This document shows, in pieces, positions 8,685 to 17,621 of a stretch of DNA of 64,000 bases. A program made the position numbers and the translations under genes. Within the stretch, counting starts at the first letter, position 1, and each line of letters begins with the position of its first letter. Source of the DNA: Marinobacter zhejiangensis. Its GTDB lineage: Bacteria > Pseudomonadota > Gammaproteobacteria > Pseudomonadales > Oleiphilaceae. The stretch is taken from contig NZ_FOUE01000001.1 of the NCBI RefSeq assembly GCF_900114775.1, positions 1-64,000 on the forward strand, in the 5' to 3' direction. A model generated the notes under the pieces. It did no database searches. It was not told the DNA's origin and saw only the letters and a list, made by a program, of their open reading frames with translations.

Positions 8685-8718
8685 GCTGGTCGGGAGTGAC
8701 TATTTTCTGAACATTTAA

Positions 8719-8734
8719 TTTGATCATTTGGTTG
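8719..8734. promoter_or_regulatory. Third DmpR-site-like element near dmpR
   Basis: TTGATCATTTGGTTGA repeats the core of the activating site at 8640-8655 in the opposite orientation, about 100 bp before dmpR. It may mediate autoregulation. A weak sigma-70-like promoter for dmpR (TTGATT at 8732, 18 bases, TTATAT at 8756) overlaps its edge. That overlap would suit repression, but both assignments are tentative. Confidence 0.4.
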
Positions 8735-8812
8735 ATTTTTGACATTGGTCAGGTGTTATATGAAAAACGCAACGTTTAACCCATGCGCTCAATGAGCGCC
8801 GTCCCCGCCGAC

Positions 8813-8820
8813 AAAAACAA
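8813..8820 (+). promoter_or_regulatory. A-rich Hfq/Crc-like motif before dmpR
   Basis: AAAAACAA lies just before the AGGGG ribosome binding site of dmpR. In Pseudomonas, mRNAs for aromatic-pathway regulators are direct Hfq/Crc targets at this position. Confidence 0.5.
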
Positions 8821-8833
8821 AAGGGGTTTCAGT

Positions 8834-10540
8834 ATGGCTGTCAGTTACAAGCCACAGCTAAATTATCTGGATTTCCGGGACCTTACGGAGCAAATCCAGT
8901 TTCAGAGCACGGAAGGCAAAATCTGGTTTGGTGAGCAGCGGATGCTGCTCATGCACCTCAATGCGCTGGCAGCGTTCCGCCGGGAAATGGTCAACAGCAT
9001 GGGGGTGGAAAGGGCCAAAGGCTTTTTCCTTCGCCTGGGCTACCAGTCCGGCATCCGCGACGCTGAACTGGCCCGTAAGCTTCGGCCCCATTGCAGCGAA
9101 CTCGACATTTTCCTCGCCGGCCCCCAGCTCCATTCCCTGAAAGGCATGGTGAAGGTGGTTCCCCTGGAAATTGACATCGACCAGGACACCGGTGAGTTTT
9201 ACGGCAAGCTGGAGTGGATCGATTCGTTCGAGGTCGAGATCTGCCAGACGGAGCTGGGGCCCATGGATCAACCGGCATGCTGGGCCCTGCTCGGTTACGC
9301 CTGTGCCTATACCTCGTCGTTCATGGGCCGGGAAATCATCTTCCGGGAGATCAGTTGCCGCGGCTGCGGCGATGAGAAGTGCGTTATCGAAGGGAAACCC
9401 GCCGAGCAATGGGAGGATGCCGAAGAGTTTTCCCGCTACTTCAAGGCCGACCCGATCATGGAAGAACTCTATGATCTACAGGCTCAACTGAGCTCACTTC
9501 GCATCAGCCTGAAAAAGCAGCAGGGGCAGTACTACGGGATCGGCCAATCGGCCTCCTACAACAAAGTCTGCAAAATGATCGACAAAGCGGCCCAGGGCAA
9601 GGTGTCGGTGCTGTTGCTGGGAGAAACCGGGGTCGGCAAGGAAGTGATCGCCCGCAGCGTCCACCTGCGGAGCGAACGGGCTGACAGTCCGTTTGTCGCG
9701 GTCAATTGTGCCGCCATCCCTCCCGACCTGATTGAAGCGGAACTGTTCGGCGTTGAGAAAGGTGCCTACACCGGCGCCAACCAGTCCCGGGAAGGCCGCT
9801 TTGAACGGGCCAACGGTGGCACCATCTTCCTCGACGAAGTGGTGGAACTGACACCGCGGGCGCAGGCAACGCTTCTGCGGGTGCTGCAGGAAGGGGAACT
9901 GGAGCGGGTCGGAGACAACCGGACCCGGAAAGTGAATGTCCGGGTGATTGCAGCCACCAACGAGAGCCTGGAACAAGCCGTGGAAGCGGGCCGTTTCCGC
10001 GCCGACCTGTTTTACCGCCTCAACGTTTTTCCGGTGAAAATCCCGCCACTGCGGGAGCGGGTTGAGGACCTTCCCCTGCTGGTTGAGCACTTCCTTGGCA
10101 AGTTCCACTCCGAGTACGACAAACAAACCCTCGGCCTTTCCGATAAGGCACTCGCTCTTTGCATGAGTTACGGCTGGCCGGGCAACATCCGCGAGCTCGA
10201 AAACGTTATCGAACGGGGGGTCATACTTACCGACAACAACGAATCCATCAGTGAGGAATCCCTGTTCGCCGTGTCGCCCCTGGTCAATGCCTCACCTCCC
10301 GCAGACTGTGTGGACACCGGTGGCAAAGTCACCTGCAGCCAATCCGGTGGCGGCCCCAAAGATTGGTTCGAGCATATCCTCGGTAATGGCATCAGCCTTG
10401 AAGAAGTCGAAGAGACACTGATGCGCAGCGCCCTTGAGCGAGCCAACCAGAACGTTTCCAAGGCGGCTCGGCTACTCGGTCTTACCAGGCCTGCCCTCGC
10501 CTACCGTCTTAAAAAATCTGGAATTCTCGCAGAAACCTGA
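8834..10540 (+). CDS. dmpR: Phenol-responsive sigma-54-dependent activator
   Basis: A 568-residue NtrC-family activator of the DmpR/MopR/PoxR group. Residues 1-210 form the XylR_N/V4R sensor domain, with Cys-rich CRGCGDEKC (175-183) and His100 and Trp128 at positions corresponding to phenol-contacting residues of the family. The AAA+ domain has Walker A GETGVGKE (263-270), the sigma-54 contact loop as GAYTGA (310-315, F to Y in GAFTGA) and Walker B GGTIFLDE (328-335). The C-terminus carries a Fis-type HTH ([20 protein letters not shown]). The ATG at 8834 has AGGGG upstream and gives the usual DmpR start; an upstream frame adds 17 unrelated residues. Confidence 0.95.
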   Translation: MAVSYKPQLNYLDFRDLTEQIQFQSTEGKIWFGEQRMLLMHLNALAAFRREMVNSMGVERAKGFFLRLGYQSGIRDAELARKLRPHCSELDIFLAGPQLHSLKGMVKVVPLEIDIDQDTGEFYGKLEWIDSFEVEICQTELGPMDQPACWALLGYACAYTSSFMGREIIFREISCRGCGDEKCVIEGKPAEQWEDAEEFSRYFKADPIMEELYDLQAQLSSLRISLKKQQGQYYGIGQSASYNKVCKMIDKAAQGKVSVLLLGETGVGKEVIARSVHLRSERADSPFVAVNCAAIPPDLIEAELFGVEKGAYTGANQSREGRFERANGGTIFLDEVVELTPRAQATLLRVLQEGELERVGDNRTRKVNVRVIAATNESLEQAVEAGRFRADLFYRLNVFPVKIPPLRERVEDLPLLVEHFLGKFHSEYDKQTLGLSDKALALCMSYGWPGNIRELENVIERGVILTDNNESISEESLFAVSPLVNASPPADCVDTGGKVTCSQSGGGPKDWFEHILGNGISLEEVEETLMRSALERANQNVSKAARLLGLTRPALAYRLKKSGILAET

Positions 10541-10567
10541 CCTCCATCCGGGACAGGGATGTCCCCC

Positions 10568-10613
10568 TTGATCAAATCAGAAACACCTCCCCGTCACTTG
10601 ATGATTTGATAAA
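10568..10613. promoter_or_regulatory. DmpR-like activating sites for the envelope operon
   Basis: TTGATCAAATCAG (10568-10580) and TTGATGATTTGAT (10598-10610) begin exactly 30 bp apart. They lie about 171 and 141 bp upstream of the start predicted from the promoter at 10713. They resemble the dmpK upstream sites. A small hairpin (GGGACA, GGGA, TGTCCC; 10550-10565) just before may end dmpR transcription, but it has no T-tract. Confidence 0.65.
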
Positions 10614-10712
10614 TATCAAGCATCACAGCCAGCCCGACCCGCGCTTGACCAAATGCTAAAATAGCCAATTTAATCATTATTTTTCAACTGGTTAGGAATC
10701 ACCACCAAGTCA

Positions 10713-10728
10713 TGGCATAGCCGTTGCT
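10713..10728 (+). promoter_or_regulatory. Sigma-54 promoter of the envelope transport operon
   Basis: TGGCATAGCCGTTGCT: -24 TGGCAT, 5-base spacer, -12 TTGCT. It is identical to the phenol promoter at 15 of 16 positions, spacer included. Transcription would begin near 10739, about 40 bases before the first gene. Confidence 0.9.
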
Positions 10729-10754
10729 CTGTCACCGTCAGTCGCTTTATTCAC

Positions 10755-10762
10755 AAAAACAA
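10755..10762 (+). promoter_or_regulatory. A-rich Hfq/Crc-like motif before the YCF48-like gene
   Basis: AAAAACAA in the short leader between the sigma-54 promoter and the start at 10778; same pattern as before dmpR. Confidence 0.45.
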
Positions 10763-10777
10763 AGACGGTGACATGAC

Positions 10778-11770
10778 ATGGCAAACCCTTTCCTGTGCCC
10801 CCGGGGCGCATTCACTCCCTGCGTTGCGGTCGCCGGCCTGTCTGCCGTGCTGCTCACCGGATGCGAAGCACCGCTGAACCTCGACGCCGTCCGGGAGCAA
10901 TCACAGCAGACCGTTCGGCGCACCGACTTCTACCAGTCCATGGCAAGCAACAGTGAGATCGTCGCCCTTGGGGGCAACGCCGGTGTGTTGCTGATCAGCG
11001 AAAACCATGGCCAGTCCTGGCAACGGGTCGAGCTTCCCACCAGCGACAGTTTCATTTCCCTGGACAGCTGCCCCGATGGCAGTTTCGTTGCACTGACGTT
11101 CAGTAATCAGCTCTGGCATGGCAACGCCACTGCCACACAGTGGACACCTCACAGTCTACCCAGCCAGGAGCAGATGATGGCCGCCACCTGTGCCCCGGAT
11201 GGGAGCTGGTGGACCAGCGGCAGCTTCACCACCATCCAGCACTCCGCCGACCAGGGTGCCAGCTGGGAAGAAACCTCGTTGGATGAAGACGCCGTCTTGA
11301 CCTCCCTGCAATTCCTCGACAGCAACGTCGCCCTGGCAACCGGGGAGTATGGGCTGGTGCTGAAGACTCAGGATGGCGGCGAAACCTGGGACCACGCCGG
11401 CGCCCTGCCGGACGAGTTCTACCCCCACGCGACCTACTTCATGTCCGAGGACGAAGGCTGGGTTGGTGGCCTGAACGGTTTCATCTACCACACCGTTGAT
11501 GGTGGTGAGTCCTGGCGCCGCCAGCCCACAGACACCAACGCCCCGATCTTCGGATTTGTTCCCGGCGACAACAGCCTGTTTGCCCTTGGCGACAACGCCA
11601 CGGTGCTGGCCATGGCGAATGGTCAATGGCAACGGCTGAGCACCCCTAACCTGCCGCTCTATCTCCGTGACGGGCTGGTGCTCGATAACCGGCAACTCCT
11701 GGTCGCCGGAGGGCGGGGGCTGTTGCTTAACCTCAACCTGCCCGACGCCACTGTGGCCAGTAATCACTGA
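10778..11770 (+). CDS. YCF48-like beta-propeller lipoprotein
   Basis: A 330-residue predicted lipoprotein: hydrophobic leader, then the lipobox LLTGC with Cys29. The rest shows repeated BNR/YCF48-like blades (NHGQSWQRV, DQGASWEET, DGGETWDHA, DGGESWRRQ), so a seven-blade propeller resembling the photosystem II assembly factor Ycf48 is likely. It is the first gene behind the sigma-54 promoter and is 11 bases before the RND gene. Such proteins commonly accompany MMPL/RND, DUF1302 and DUF1329 genes. A periplasmic adaptor or assembly role is inference; no enzymatic motif is seen. Confidence 0.85.
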   Translation: MANPFLCPRGAFTPCVAVAGLSAVLLTGCEAPLNLDAVREQSQQTVRRTDFYQSMASNSEIVALGGNAGVLLISENHGQSWQRVELPTSDSFISLDSCPDGSFVALTFSNQLWHGNATATQWTPHSLPSQEQMMAATCAPDGSWWTSGSFTTIQHSADQGASWEETSLDEDAVLTSLQFLDSNVALATGEYGLVLKTQDGGETWDHAGALPDEFYPHATYFMSEDEGWVGGLNGFIYHTVDGGESWRRQPTDTNAPIFGFVPGDNSLFALGDNATVLAMANGQWQRLSTPNLPLYLRDGLVLDNRQLLVAGGRGLLLNLNLPDATVASNH

Positions 11771-11781
11771 GGATCCCGATC

Positions 11782-14247
11782 ATGGCTGGACTGCACCGAT
11801 TTACCCATTTGCTACACCTGCTTGAAGTCTGGATCTTCAGCAACCCCAGGAAAGTACTCACGCTGATCGCGTTGTTGACGCTGTTTTTTGCGCTTCGAAT
11901 TCCCGGTCTGAAGATCTACACCGACTTTGCCGATCTGCTGCCGCAACAGCACCCCTACATCGAGTTGCACAACAGCATCAAGGATGATTTCGGCGGTGCC
12001 AACGTGCTGGTGGTCGGGGTCGAATTCTCCAGCGGTGACATTTTCTCAAATGAAAACCTGGCGACGATCGACCGGGTCACCCAGGCGGTGGATAACCTTC
12101 CAGGGGTCAACCACAACCTGGTGTCCAGCGTCACTCACCGGAACTCCCGGGAGATCTGGCTGACCGAAGTTGGCAGCATCAACTCCGAACCCTACTACGA
12201 CTCTACACGGGGTGAATATTCCGCACAGGCGCTGGCAGAAATGAAAGCCGCAGTGGCGGCCAACCCCAGGGTTTATGGGCCGCTGGTGTCGCCTGATTTC
12301 AGGATGGCGCTGGTCAAGGCTCAGCTGATTGAAGGCAAGCTGGACTACGAAACAACCTTTGCCCAGCTCCAGCAGCTGCGGGAACAGGAAGCCCGGGACG
12401 GCGTCACGATTTACGCCACCGGGCAACCGGTATTGGTGGGCTGGGCCTACACCTACATGGACCAGATCCTCCAGATTTTCATCTTTACCGTGCTCACCAT
12501 GCTCGCCCTGCTGGTATTCCATTTCCGTAAGGCCTATGGCGTGCTGATCCCTCTGGGTGGGGTGCTTATTTCCACCGTGTGGGGGCTGGGCATCATCAGC
12601 CTGCTGGGCTACAACCTCGACCCGCTGGGACTGGTCATCCCGTTCCTGATTGCCGCCAGGGCGATGAGCCACGGCGTCCAGCTGGTTGAACGCTATTACT
12701 CCGAAACGTGCCTGTTGGGAGACGGTCCGAAAGCGGCCAAAGCCACCTTTGACAGCCTGTTCCGCCCAGGCTCACTGGGTGTGGTATCCGACGCCATCGG
12801 GCTGTCGCTGATTGCCATCGGCTCCATCCCGCTGAACACCCATCTGGGCATCTACGCCTCTCTGTGGGCCATCACCGTGGTGTTCACAGTGCTCATCGGC
12901 GTCCCGCTGCTGCTGTCGGTTCTGCCTACGCCAAAAACACCGGAGATCCGGGAAACCGCACTCAGGCACATTGGTGCCAGCTGTTCCCAGACGGTGACCC
13001 GCCCTGGTCGGGCCAAAGCCCTGCTTTCCGCTGCGGCGGTCGTTATGGGCGCGGGCTTGCTGGCGACGTCCAACGTCCAGATCGGCGACTCCGAGCCTGG
13101 CTCGCCAATCCTCTACCCGGATCACGACTACAACGTGTCTTCCCGGGTGGTCAACGACCGCTTCCCCGGCTCGGAAGAACTGTACGTGATTGCGGAAACC
13201 GATGAAAAAGGCGGGCTCAAACGCCCGGAGGTCCTGCGGGCTCTGTCCGACTTCCAGGCACACATGCTCAGCGACCCGGGCGTTGGCGGAACCAAGGGGC
13301 TGCCAAACCTGGTCATGCAGGTTAACCGGCTGATGCATAACGATGACCCCCGCTGGTTCCAGATCCCCCATGATGCCCGTTATGTCGGTGGGCTGATGTT
13401 TACCTACATGGCCTCCAGCCCGATCCCCGGCGCCCTGGATGAATTCAATGATACCGACGACCGCGTCGCCAACCTGGTGTTCTACTACAAGGACCGCCAG
13501 GGAGAGACCATTCGCCGCGCCATCCACATGGCCAAGGAATGGATTGCCGAACACGGCGACGAGGTTGACGGGCTGACCATCCGCCTGGCCGGCGGCACCC
13601 TGGGGGTCGCCGCTGCCATGAACGAGTCGGCGTTTGAAACCAACCTGATTGTGCTGCCGCTGGTATTCCTGCTCATCTTCGCCTTTGTGATGCTGTTCTA
13701 CACCTCCTGGCACGCCGGTTTGATGATGCTGCTGGCGATGCTGTTCGCCACCACCCTCACCTACGCCTACATGGGCCTGTTCGGTCTGAGTATCGACATC
13801 AACACGGTGCCGGTGATCGCTGTGGGTATCGGTGTTGGCATCGACTATTCGATCTACATGATGGACCGCATACGGGAGGAAATGGCCAAGGCCGGCCGCC
13901 TGCAGGAAGCGGTGCGCCGGGCCATTGCCACCACCGGGATGGCCATCAGCTTTACCGCGCTCACCCTGATGGCCGGCATCATCATGTGGGTCATCTTCTC
14001 CGACCTGCGATTCCAGTCCGATGCTGCGCTGTTGCTGTGCGTGATGATCGTCATCAACGGCATTGCCGCCATGTTGCTGGTGCCCTCCTGGGTACTGGTG
14101 TTCAAACCCCGTTTCATCACTGACGTATACGCCGACGAGGACGGCATTCTGCATGCAGACAGCCCTCGTTCGGAACCCGCTCCATCGCCGGTTCGCACCC
14201 TCCGTGACGGTGACGGATACGTAGCAGGAGCGACGGTCCGGTCTTAA
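11782..14247 (+). CDS. MMPL/RND-superfamily inner-membrane transporter
   Basis: An 821-residue protein with the two-fold layout of MMPL/RND permeases. There is one N-terminal membrane segment (about 28-44), a large periplasmic loop, five segments around 230-390, a second loop, and a C-terminal membrane block around 645-790. GIGVGIDYSIYMMDRIREE in the second half is the conserved RND helix carrying an acidic residue. It is closer to sterol-sensing/MMPL exporters than to drug-type AcrB pumps, and no membrane-fusion gene accompanies it. Substrate is unknown; context suggests aromatic or lipid-like hydrophobes. It is 40 bases upstream of the DUF1302 gene. Confidence 0.9.
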   Translation: MAGLHRFTHLLHLLEVWIFSNPRKVLTLIALLTLFFALRIPGLKIYTDFADLLPQQHPYIELHNSIKDDFGGANVLVVGVEFSSGDIFSNENLATIDRVTQAVDNLPGVNHNLVSSVTHRNSREIWLTEVGSINSEPYYDSTRGEYSAQALAEMKAAVAANPRVYGPLVSPDFRMALVKAQLIEGKLDYETTFAQLQQLREQEARDGVTIYATGQPVLVGWAYTYMDQILQIFIFTVLTMLALLVFHFRKAYGVLIPLGGVLISTVWGLGIISLLGYNLDPLGLVIPFLIAARAMSHGVQLVERYYSETCLLGDGPKAAKATFDSLFRPGSLGVVSDAIGLSLIAIGSIPLNTHLGIYASLWAITVVFTVLIGVPLLLSVLPTPKTPEIRETALRHIGASCSQTVTRPGRAKALLSAAAVVMGAGLLATSNVQIGDSEPGSPILYPDHDYNVSSRVVNDRFPGSEELYVIAETDEKGGLKRPEVLRALSDFQAHMLSDPGVGGTKGLPNLVMQVNRLMHNDDPRWFQIPHDARYVGGLMFTYMASSPIPGALDEFNDTDDRVANLVFYYKDRQGETIRRAIHMAKEWIAEHGDEVDGLTIRLAGGTLGVAAAMNESAFETNLIVLPLVFLLIFAFVMLFYTSWHAGLMMLLAMLFATTLTYAYMGLFGLSIDINTVPVIAVGIGVGIDYSIYMMDRIREEMAKAGRLQEAVRRAIATTGMAISFTALTLMAGIIMWVIFSDLRFQSDAALLLCVMIVINGIAAMLLVPSWVLVFKPRFITDVYADEDGILHADSPRSEPAPSPVRTLRDGDGYVAGATVRS

Positions 14248-14286
14248 CCCGGACGTCCTCCGCCACACACACAACGAGGATCTGCC

Positions 14287-16194
14287 ATGCAAACAAAAAC
14301 AAAAGGCTTGAGAGTATGGGGAGCGGCCCTCATGGGCGGCTCTTTTCTCTCAGTGACAGCCCCTGCTGTGCTTTACGCTGCCGAGGAAACAAGGATTGCC
14401 GGGTACTACGAGAACGCGACATTCGGACGTGAAGGCGTCGGCCTGTCCAAGTTCCGCAATACCGTGCAGCTTGAAGGTGAAAAGCGCTTTGGCGATGTGG
14501 GTATGTTCAGCAACGTATCGGTCAATGGCACCCTGCGAGGCTCCTACGATGGTGTCTACGACCTGAATGACGATGAGTATGGCCGCAATGCCGGTGGCCC
14601 TATTCTGCTTCAGGATACCGCTCCGGCACCGTTCCCCGCGGGCTACGTTCCCCATGGCGAGGGTCTGGAGCTGCCGAATACCTTTGATACCGCCAACAAC
14701 CCCAACGACGGCATGATGGTGCTGGGTGAACGACTCCACGACCAGAACGGCGGCGTTGCCTTCGGGGTACCGGTTCGCCCCTGCGATGAAGACAGTCGCG
14801 GCTGTATCGACGACTACCTCGATAAGGACACCAATGACCTCCGCTTTCAGGAGTTCAATGATCGCGCCGACTTCATTCGCGAACTCTACGTTAATTTCGA
14901 TCTCAACCTGAGCAACGGCAACACCCTCAGTACCCGCCTGGGGAAGCAGCAGGTGATCTGGGGACGGACCGACCTGTTCCGGGTGCTCGATGTCATCAAC
15001 CCGGTGGATTACTCCCGCAACAACATCTATGACGAGCTGGAGGATATCCGTATTCCCATGTGGATCCTGAAAACGGACTATCGCATGGGGCCCACGGAGG
15101 TCTTCGAGGGACTGGCCTTTGACGACCTGAACTTCCAGGTGGTGTGGAACTTCGACCAGTTCCGTCCACACGACATTGGCCAGTGCGGACAACCGAACGT
15201 CATCCTCGACGCCGGCTGTTTCTTCCGGGGCATGAACAACCTCTGGGAAAATGGCGGTACCGTCGCCAACTTTGCCAACGGCAGCATTGCCACCGACTTC
15301 GGCCCCGGCCAGATCGGTATCCGCAAGGCTCACATGCCAAACTGGAGCCTGTCGAACACCCAGCTCGGGTTGAAACTGGAAGGGGTTTACGGTGACCTGG
15401 GTTTCTCCTTGAACGCTCTGACCTACCGCTCGCAACTACCCTCCCTGCACGGTGGCATCCCCGCACAGAATGGGTTCACCGGTGAGACCGCCGTCTGGCC
15501 AAGCCTGATTGCCTTCGACATTCACTTCCCACGGGTGAACCTGGTGGGCGGCTCTCTCGATTACTACGCCCAGGGCGTCGATACCGTGTTCCGTGTGGAG
15601 ACCGCCTACACCTCCGGTGAAGAGTTCGCCAATACCCTGCGCAGGGAGCTGTACTCCGAATCGGATGTGCTGCGCTACGTGCTTGGGGCCGACAAAAATG
15701 TGTTTATCCCCTGGTTGAACGACCGTCGCGCCTTCCTGTTCTCCGGCCAGGTTTTTGGTCAGCACATTCTTGACCATGAACGTGAGCAACGGGCCCTGGG
15801 TGAAGCGGGCATTCCGGACTGGGAACACAACTGGATCGCAACCCTGCTGATCAAAGGCTGGTGGATGAACGACCGCCTGAGCCCACAGCTGATTACCGCC
15901 CACGATTTCCGGGCACAAGCCACCACCCTGGCTCCCAGCGTTGAATGGTTGGTCAACGACAGCTTCAAGGTCACCGCCGGCGCCAACATCAAGGTTGGTG
16001 ATGGCGCCCGTACCTTCGATGACTGCCGCACCTGTAACCCCTGGGACCCGTTCACCGCGGCCTACCCCGGACACCCAGCCGGGGAAAGCGCCGGTCTGAG
16101 TGGCTATGAGCCTCTGGGACGCTTCAAGTCCGGCCCGATCGGCATGGCCCAGGAAGAAGACGAACTTCAGTTAACTGTCCGCTACAGCTTCTGA
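14287..16194 (+). CDS. DUF1302 outer-membrane protein
   Basis: A 635-residue secreted protein with a signal peptide ending near AVLYAAEE. The body is rich in alternating aromatic and polar residues and ends in RYSF, a typical C-terminal beta-barrel signature with terminal Phe. The family (PF06980) usually lies next to DUF1329 and RND genes. LSTRLGKQQVIWGRTDLFRVLDVINPVDY is the family's recognisable core (a stretch near residues 214-243). An outer-membrane channel or receptor for hydrophobic compounds is the likely role, by inference. The start is preceded by ACGAGG. Confidence 0.9.
   Translation: MQTKTKGLRVWGAALMGGSFLSVTAPAVLYAAEETRIAGYYENATFGREGVGLSKFRNTVQLEGEKRFGDVGMFSNVSVNGTLRGSYDGVYDLNDDEYGRNAGGPILLQDTAPAPFPAGYVPHGEGLELPNTFDTANNPNDGMMVLGERLHDQNGGVAFGVPVRPCDEDSRGCIDDYLDKDTNDLRFQEFNDRADFIRELYVNFDLNLSNGNTLSTRLGKQQVIWGRTDLFRVLDVINPVDYSRNNIYDELEDIRIPMWILKTDYRMGPTEVFEGLAFDDLNFQVVWNFDQFRPHDIGQCGQPNVILDAGCFFRGMNNLWENGGTVANFANGSIATDFGPGQIGIRKAHMPNWSLSNTQLGLKLEGVYGDLGFSLNALTYRSQLPSLHGGIPAQNGFTGETAVWPSLIAFDIHFPRVNLVGGSLDYYAQGVDTVFRVETAYTSGEEFANTLRRELYSESDVLRYVLGADKNVFIPWLNDRRAFLFSGQVFGQHILDHEREQRALGEAGIPDWEHNWIATLLIKGWWMNDRLSPQLITAHDFRAQATTLAPSVEWLVNDSFKVTAGANIKVGDGARTFDDCRTCNPWDPFTAAYPGHPAGESAGLSGYEPLGRFKSGPIGMAQEEDELQLTVRYSF
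14292..14302 (+). promoter_or_regulatory. A-rich Hfq/Crc-like motif at the DUF1302 start
   Basis: AACAAAAACAA overlaps codons 2-6, giving two registers of AAnAAnAA directly downstream of the start codon. Hfq/Crc sites can overlap translation starts. Confidence 0.4.
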
Positions 16195-16208
16195 GCAGGA
16201 GATACGCA

Positions 16209-17537
16209 ATGAACAAGTACAAGACCACCCCAATGTTTCGTGCGCTGGGCGCTGCCTGTGCCGCGGGCCTGATATCCACGACGGCACTGGCCAGCGACGA
16301 GGTGATCACCAGCACCTTTTACCCCTACCAGGACAGCACCCCGCAGTTTGATGGGCTGTCACCAGGTCTGGTGATTGACCAGAGCAACCTGGCCCAATTC
16401 AAGGACATCATCGACCCCGCGTTCCACAGTTTCATCGAGAATGGCTGGACCACCATCACTGTTGGTGAAACCACCTCGTTTGACCTGCACCCCAGCTACA
16501 TCGAAGCCACCCGGGCATCCCTGGGTCAGGTGTCACTGGGGGATCAGGTGGGTGAGATCAGTGGCTGGGCCGCGGGACGGCCATTCCCGGAAGAGCCCAG
16601 CGCCGATGACCCACGGGCTGGCGAAAAACTGGCCTGGAACTACAAGTACGGTTACAACTGGGGGGATAGCGCTGCCATCTACCCGTTCTACTGGAAATAC
16701 CGGGACATGGACTCCGGGGACATTGAGCGGACCATCAAATTCAACTTCCACTTCCTGAACTACATGGGCCGGGTAAACCAGGAGCCGACGCCGGAAATTA
16801 CCCCCAACCCCTCGGAACTGTTCAGGGCCATCTACGTCCAGGTGCTGGACCCTTACGATGTCAGGAACACCCAGTTGCTGATCCACCGGGCCGCGGACGA
16901 CCTCAAGCGCGACAATTCCTGGCTCTACCTCGGCTTCCAACGCCGTGTGCGTCGCCTGGCAACCGGCCAGGTGACTGACGCCTTCCTGGGATCAGACCTG
17001 ATGATCGAGGATTTCGAGGGCTATAACGGACGCATCTCCGACATGAACTGGCGCTATCAGGGTACCCGCTACATGCTGATGCCGTTCTACAACCACAATG
17101 AGCTGACCCTCGATGCCGAAACCCATCAGGACGATGACGGCTATCAGGTGGTTGCCTTCGGTGGTCAGGGCGGCTGTTTCCCCAACATCACCTGGCAGCT
17201 GCGGAAGGTGTATGAGGTGGAAGCCGTACCGGTTGACGAGAGTCACCCCTTGTCCCGCCGGGTCCATTTCATGGACGCACAGACCTTCACCATTCCCCGC
17301 ACCATTTCCTATGACCGCAAAGGCAGCCTGTGGAAAACCTTCACCATCGGGCAGGCTCACCCGGATCACCACCTGCCCGCGAACCAGGGTAGCGGCGTGT
17401 CCATCGACGACAGCTTCAGCATGATCGACGTTCAGGCGAGCCACTGCACCACCGGCCAGTTCAAGGGTCAGGTAGACCCGGAACTGACACCGCCCAACAT
17501 GTTTAACGTGCAACACCTGCGCGCCACAGGCAGCTGA
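16209..17537 (+). CDS. DUF1329 periplasmic/outer-membrane-associated protein
   Basis: A 442-residue secreted protein of the DUF1329 family (PF07044), with a signal peptide ending in TTALASDE. The family has a predicted LolB/LppX-like beta-fold and is almost always paired with DUF1302 proteins. It may shuttle a hydrophobic ligand between the RND protein and the outer membrane, but this is inference. The family-type segment RAADDLKRDNSWLYLGFQRR appears mid-protein. It lies 14 bases after the DUF1302 gene and is followed by a strong terminator, marking the operon end. Confidence 0.9.
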   Translation: MNKYKTTPMFRALGAACAAGLISTTALASDEVITSTFYPYQDSTPQFDGLSPGLVIDQSNLAQFKDIIDPAFHSFIENGWTTITVGETTSFDLHPSYIEATRASLGQVSLGDQVGEISGWAAGRPFPEEPSADDPRAGEKLAWNYKYGYNWGDSAAIYPFYWKYRDMDSGDIERTIKFNFHFLNYMGRVNQEPTPEITPNPSELFRAIYVQVLDPYDVRNTQLLIHRAADDLKRDNSWLYLGFQRRVRRLATGQVTDAFLGSDLMIEDFEGYNGRISDMNWRYQGTRYMLMPFYNHNELTLDAETHQDDDGYQVVAFGGQGGCFPNITWQLRKVYEVEAVPVDESHPLSRRVHFMDAQTFTIPRTISYDRKGSLWKTFTIGQAHPDHHLPANQGSGVSIDDSFSMIDVQASHCTTGQFKGQVDPELTPPNMFNVQHLRATGS

Positions 17538-17567
17538 TCAGGCAACTAGTGTCGCTCCTCCTCTCTT

Positions 17568-17593
17568 GGGCCCGCTCTGCGGGCCCCTTTTTT
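17568..17593 (+). terminator. Rho-independent terminator of the envelope operon
   Basis: GGGCCCGC, loop TCT, GCGGGCCC followed by a T-run (CTTTTTT). It stands 30 bases after the DUF1329 stop and separates that operon from the convergent glc genes. Confidence 0.92.
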
Positions 17594-17621
17594 ATGGTTC
17601 AGCACCCTCAGGCACGGTCGC

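Noticed and set aside
10550..10565. Strong terminator after dmpR.
   Set aside because: The stem is only 6 bp and has no T-tract; termination there is uncertain, so it is mentioned only in a note.
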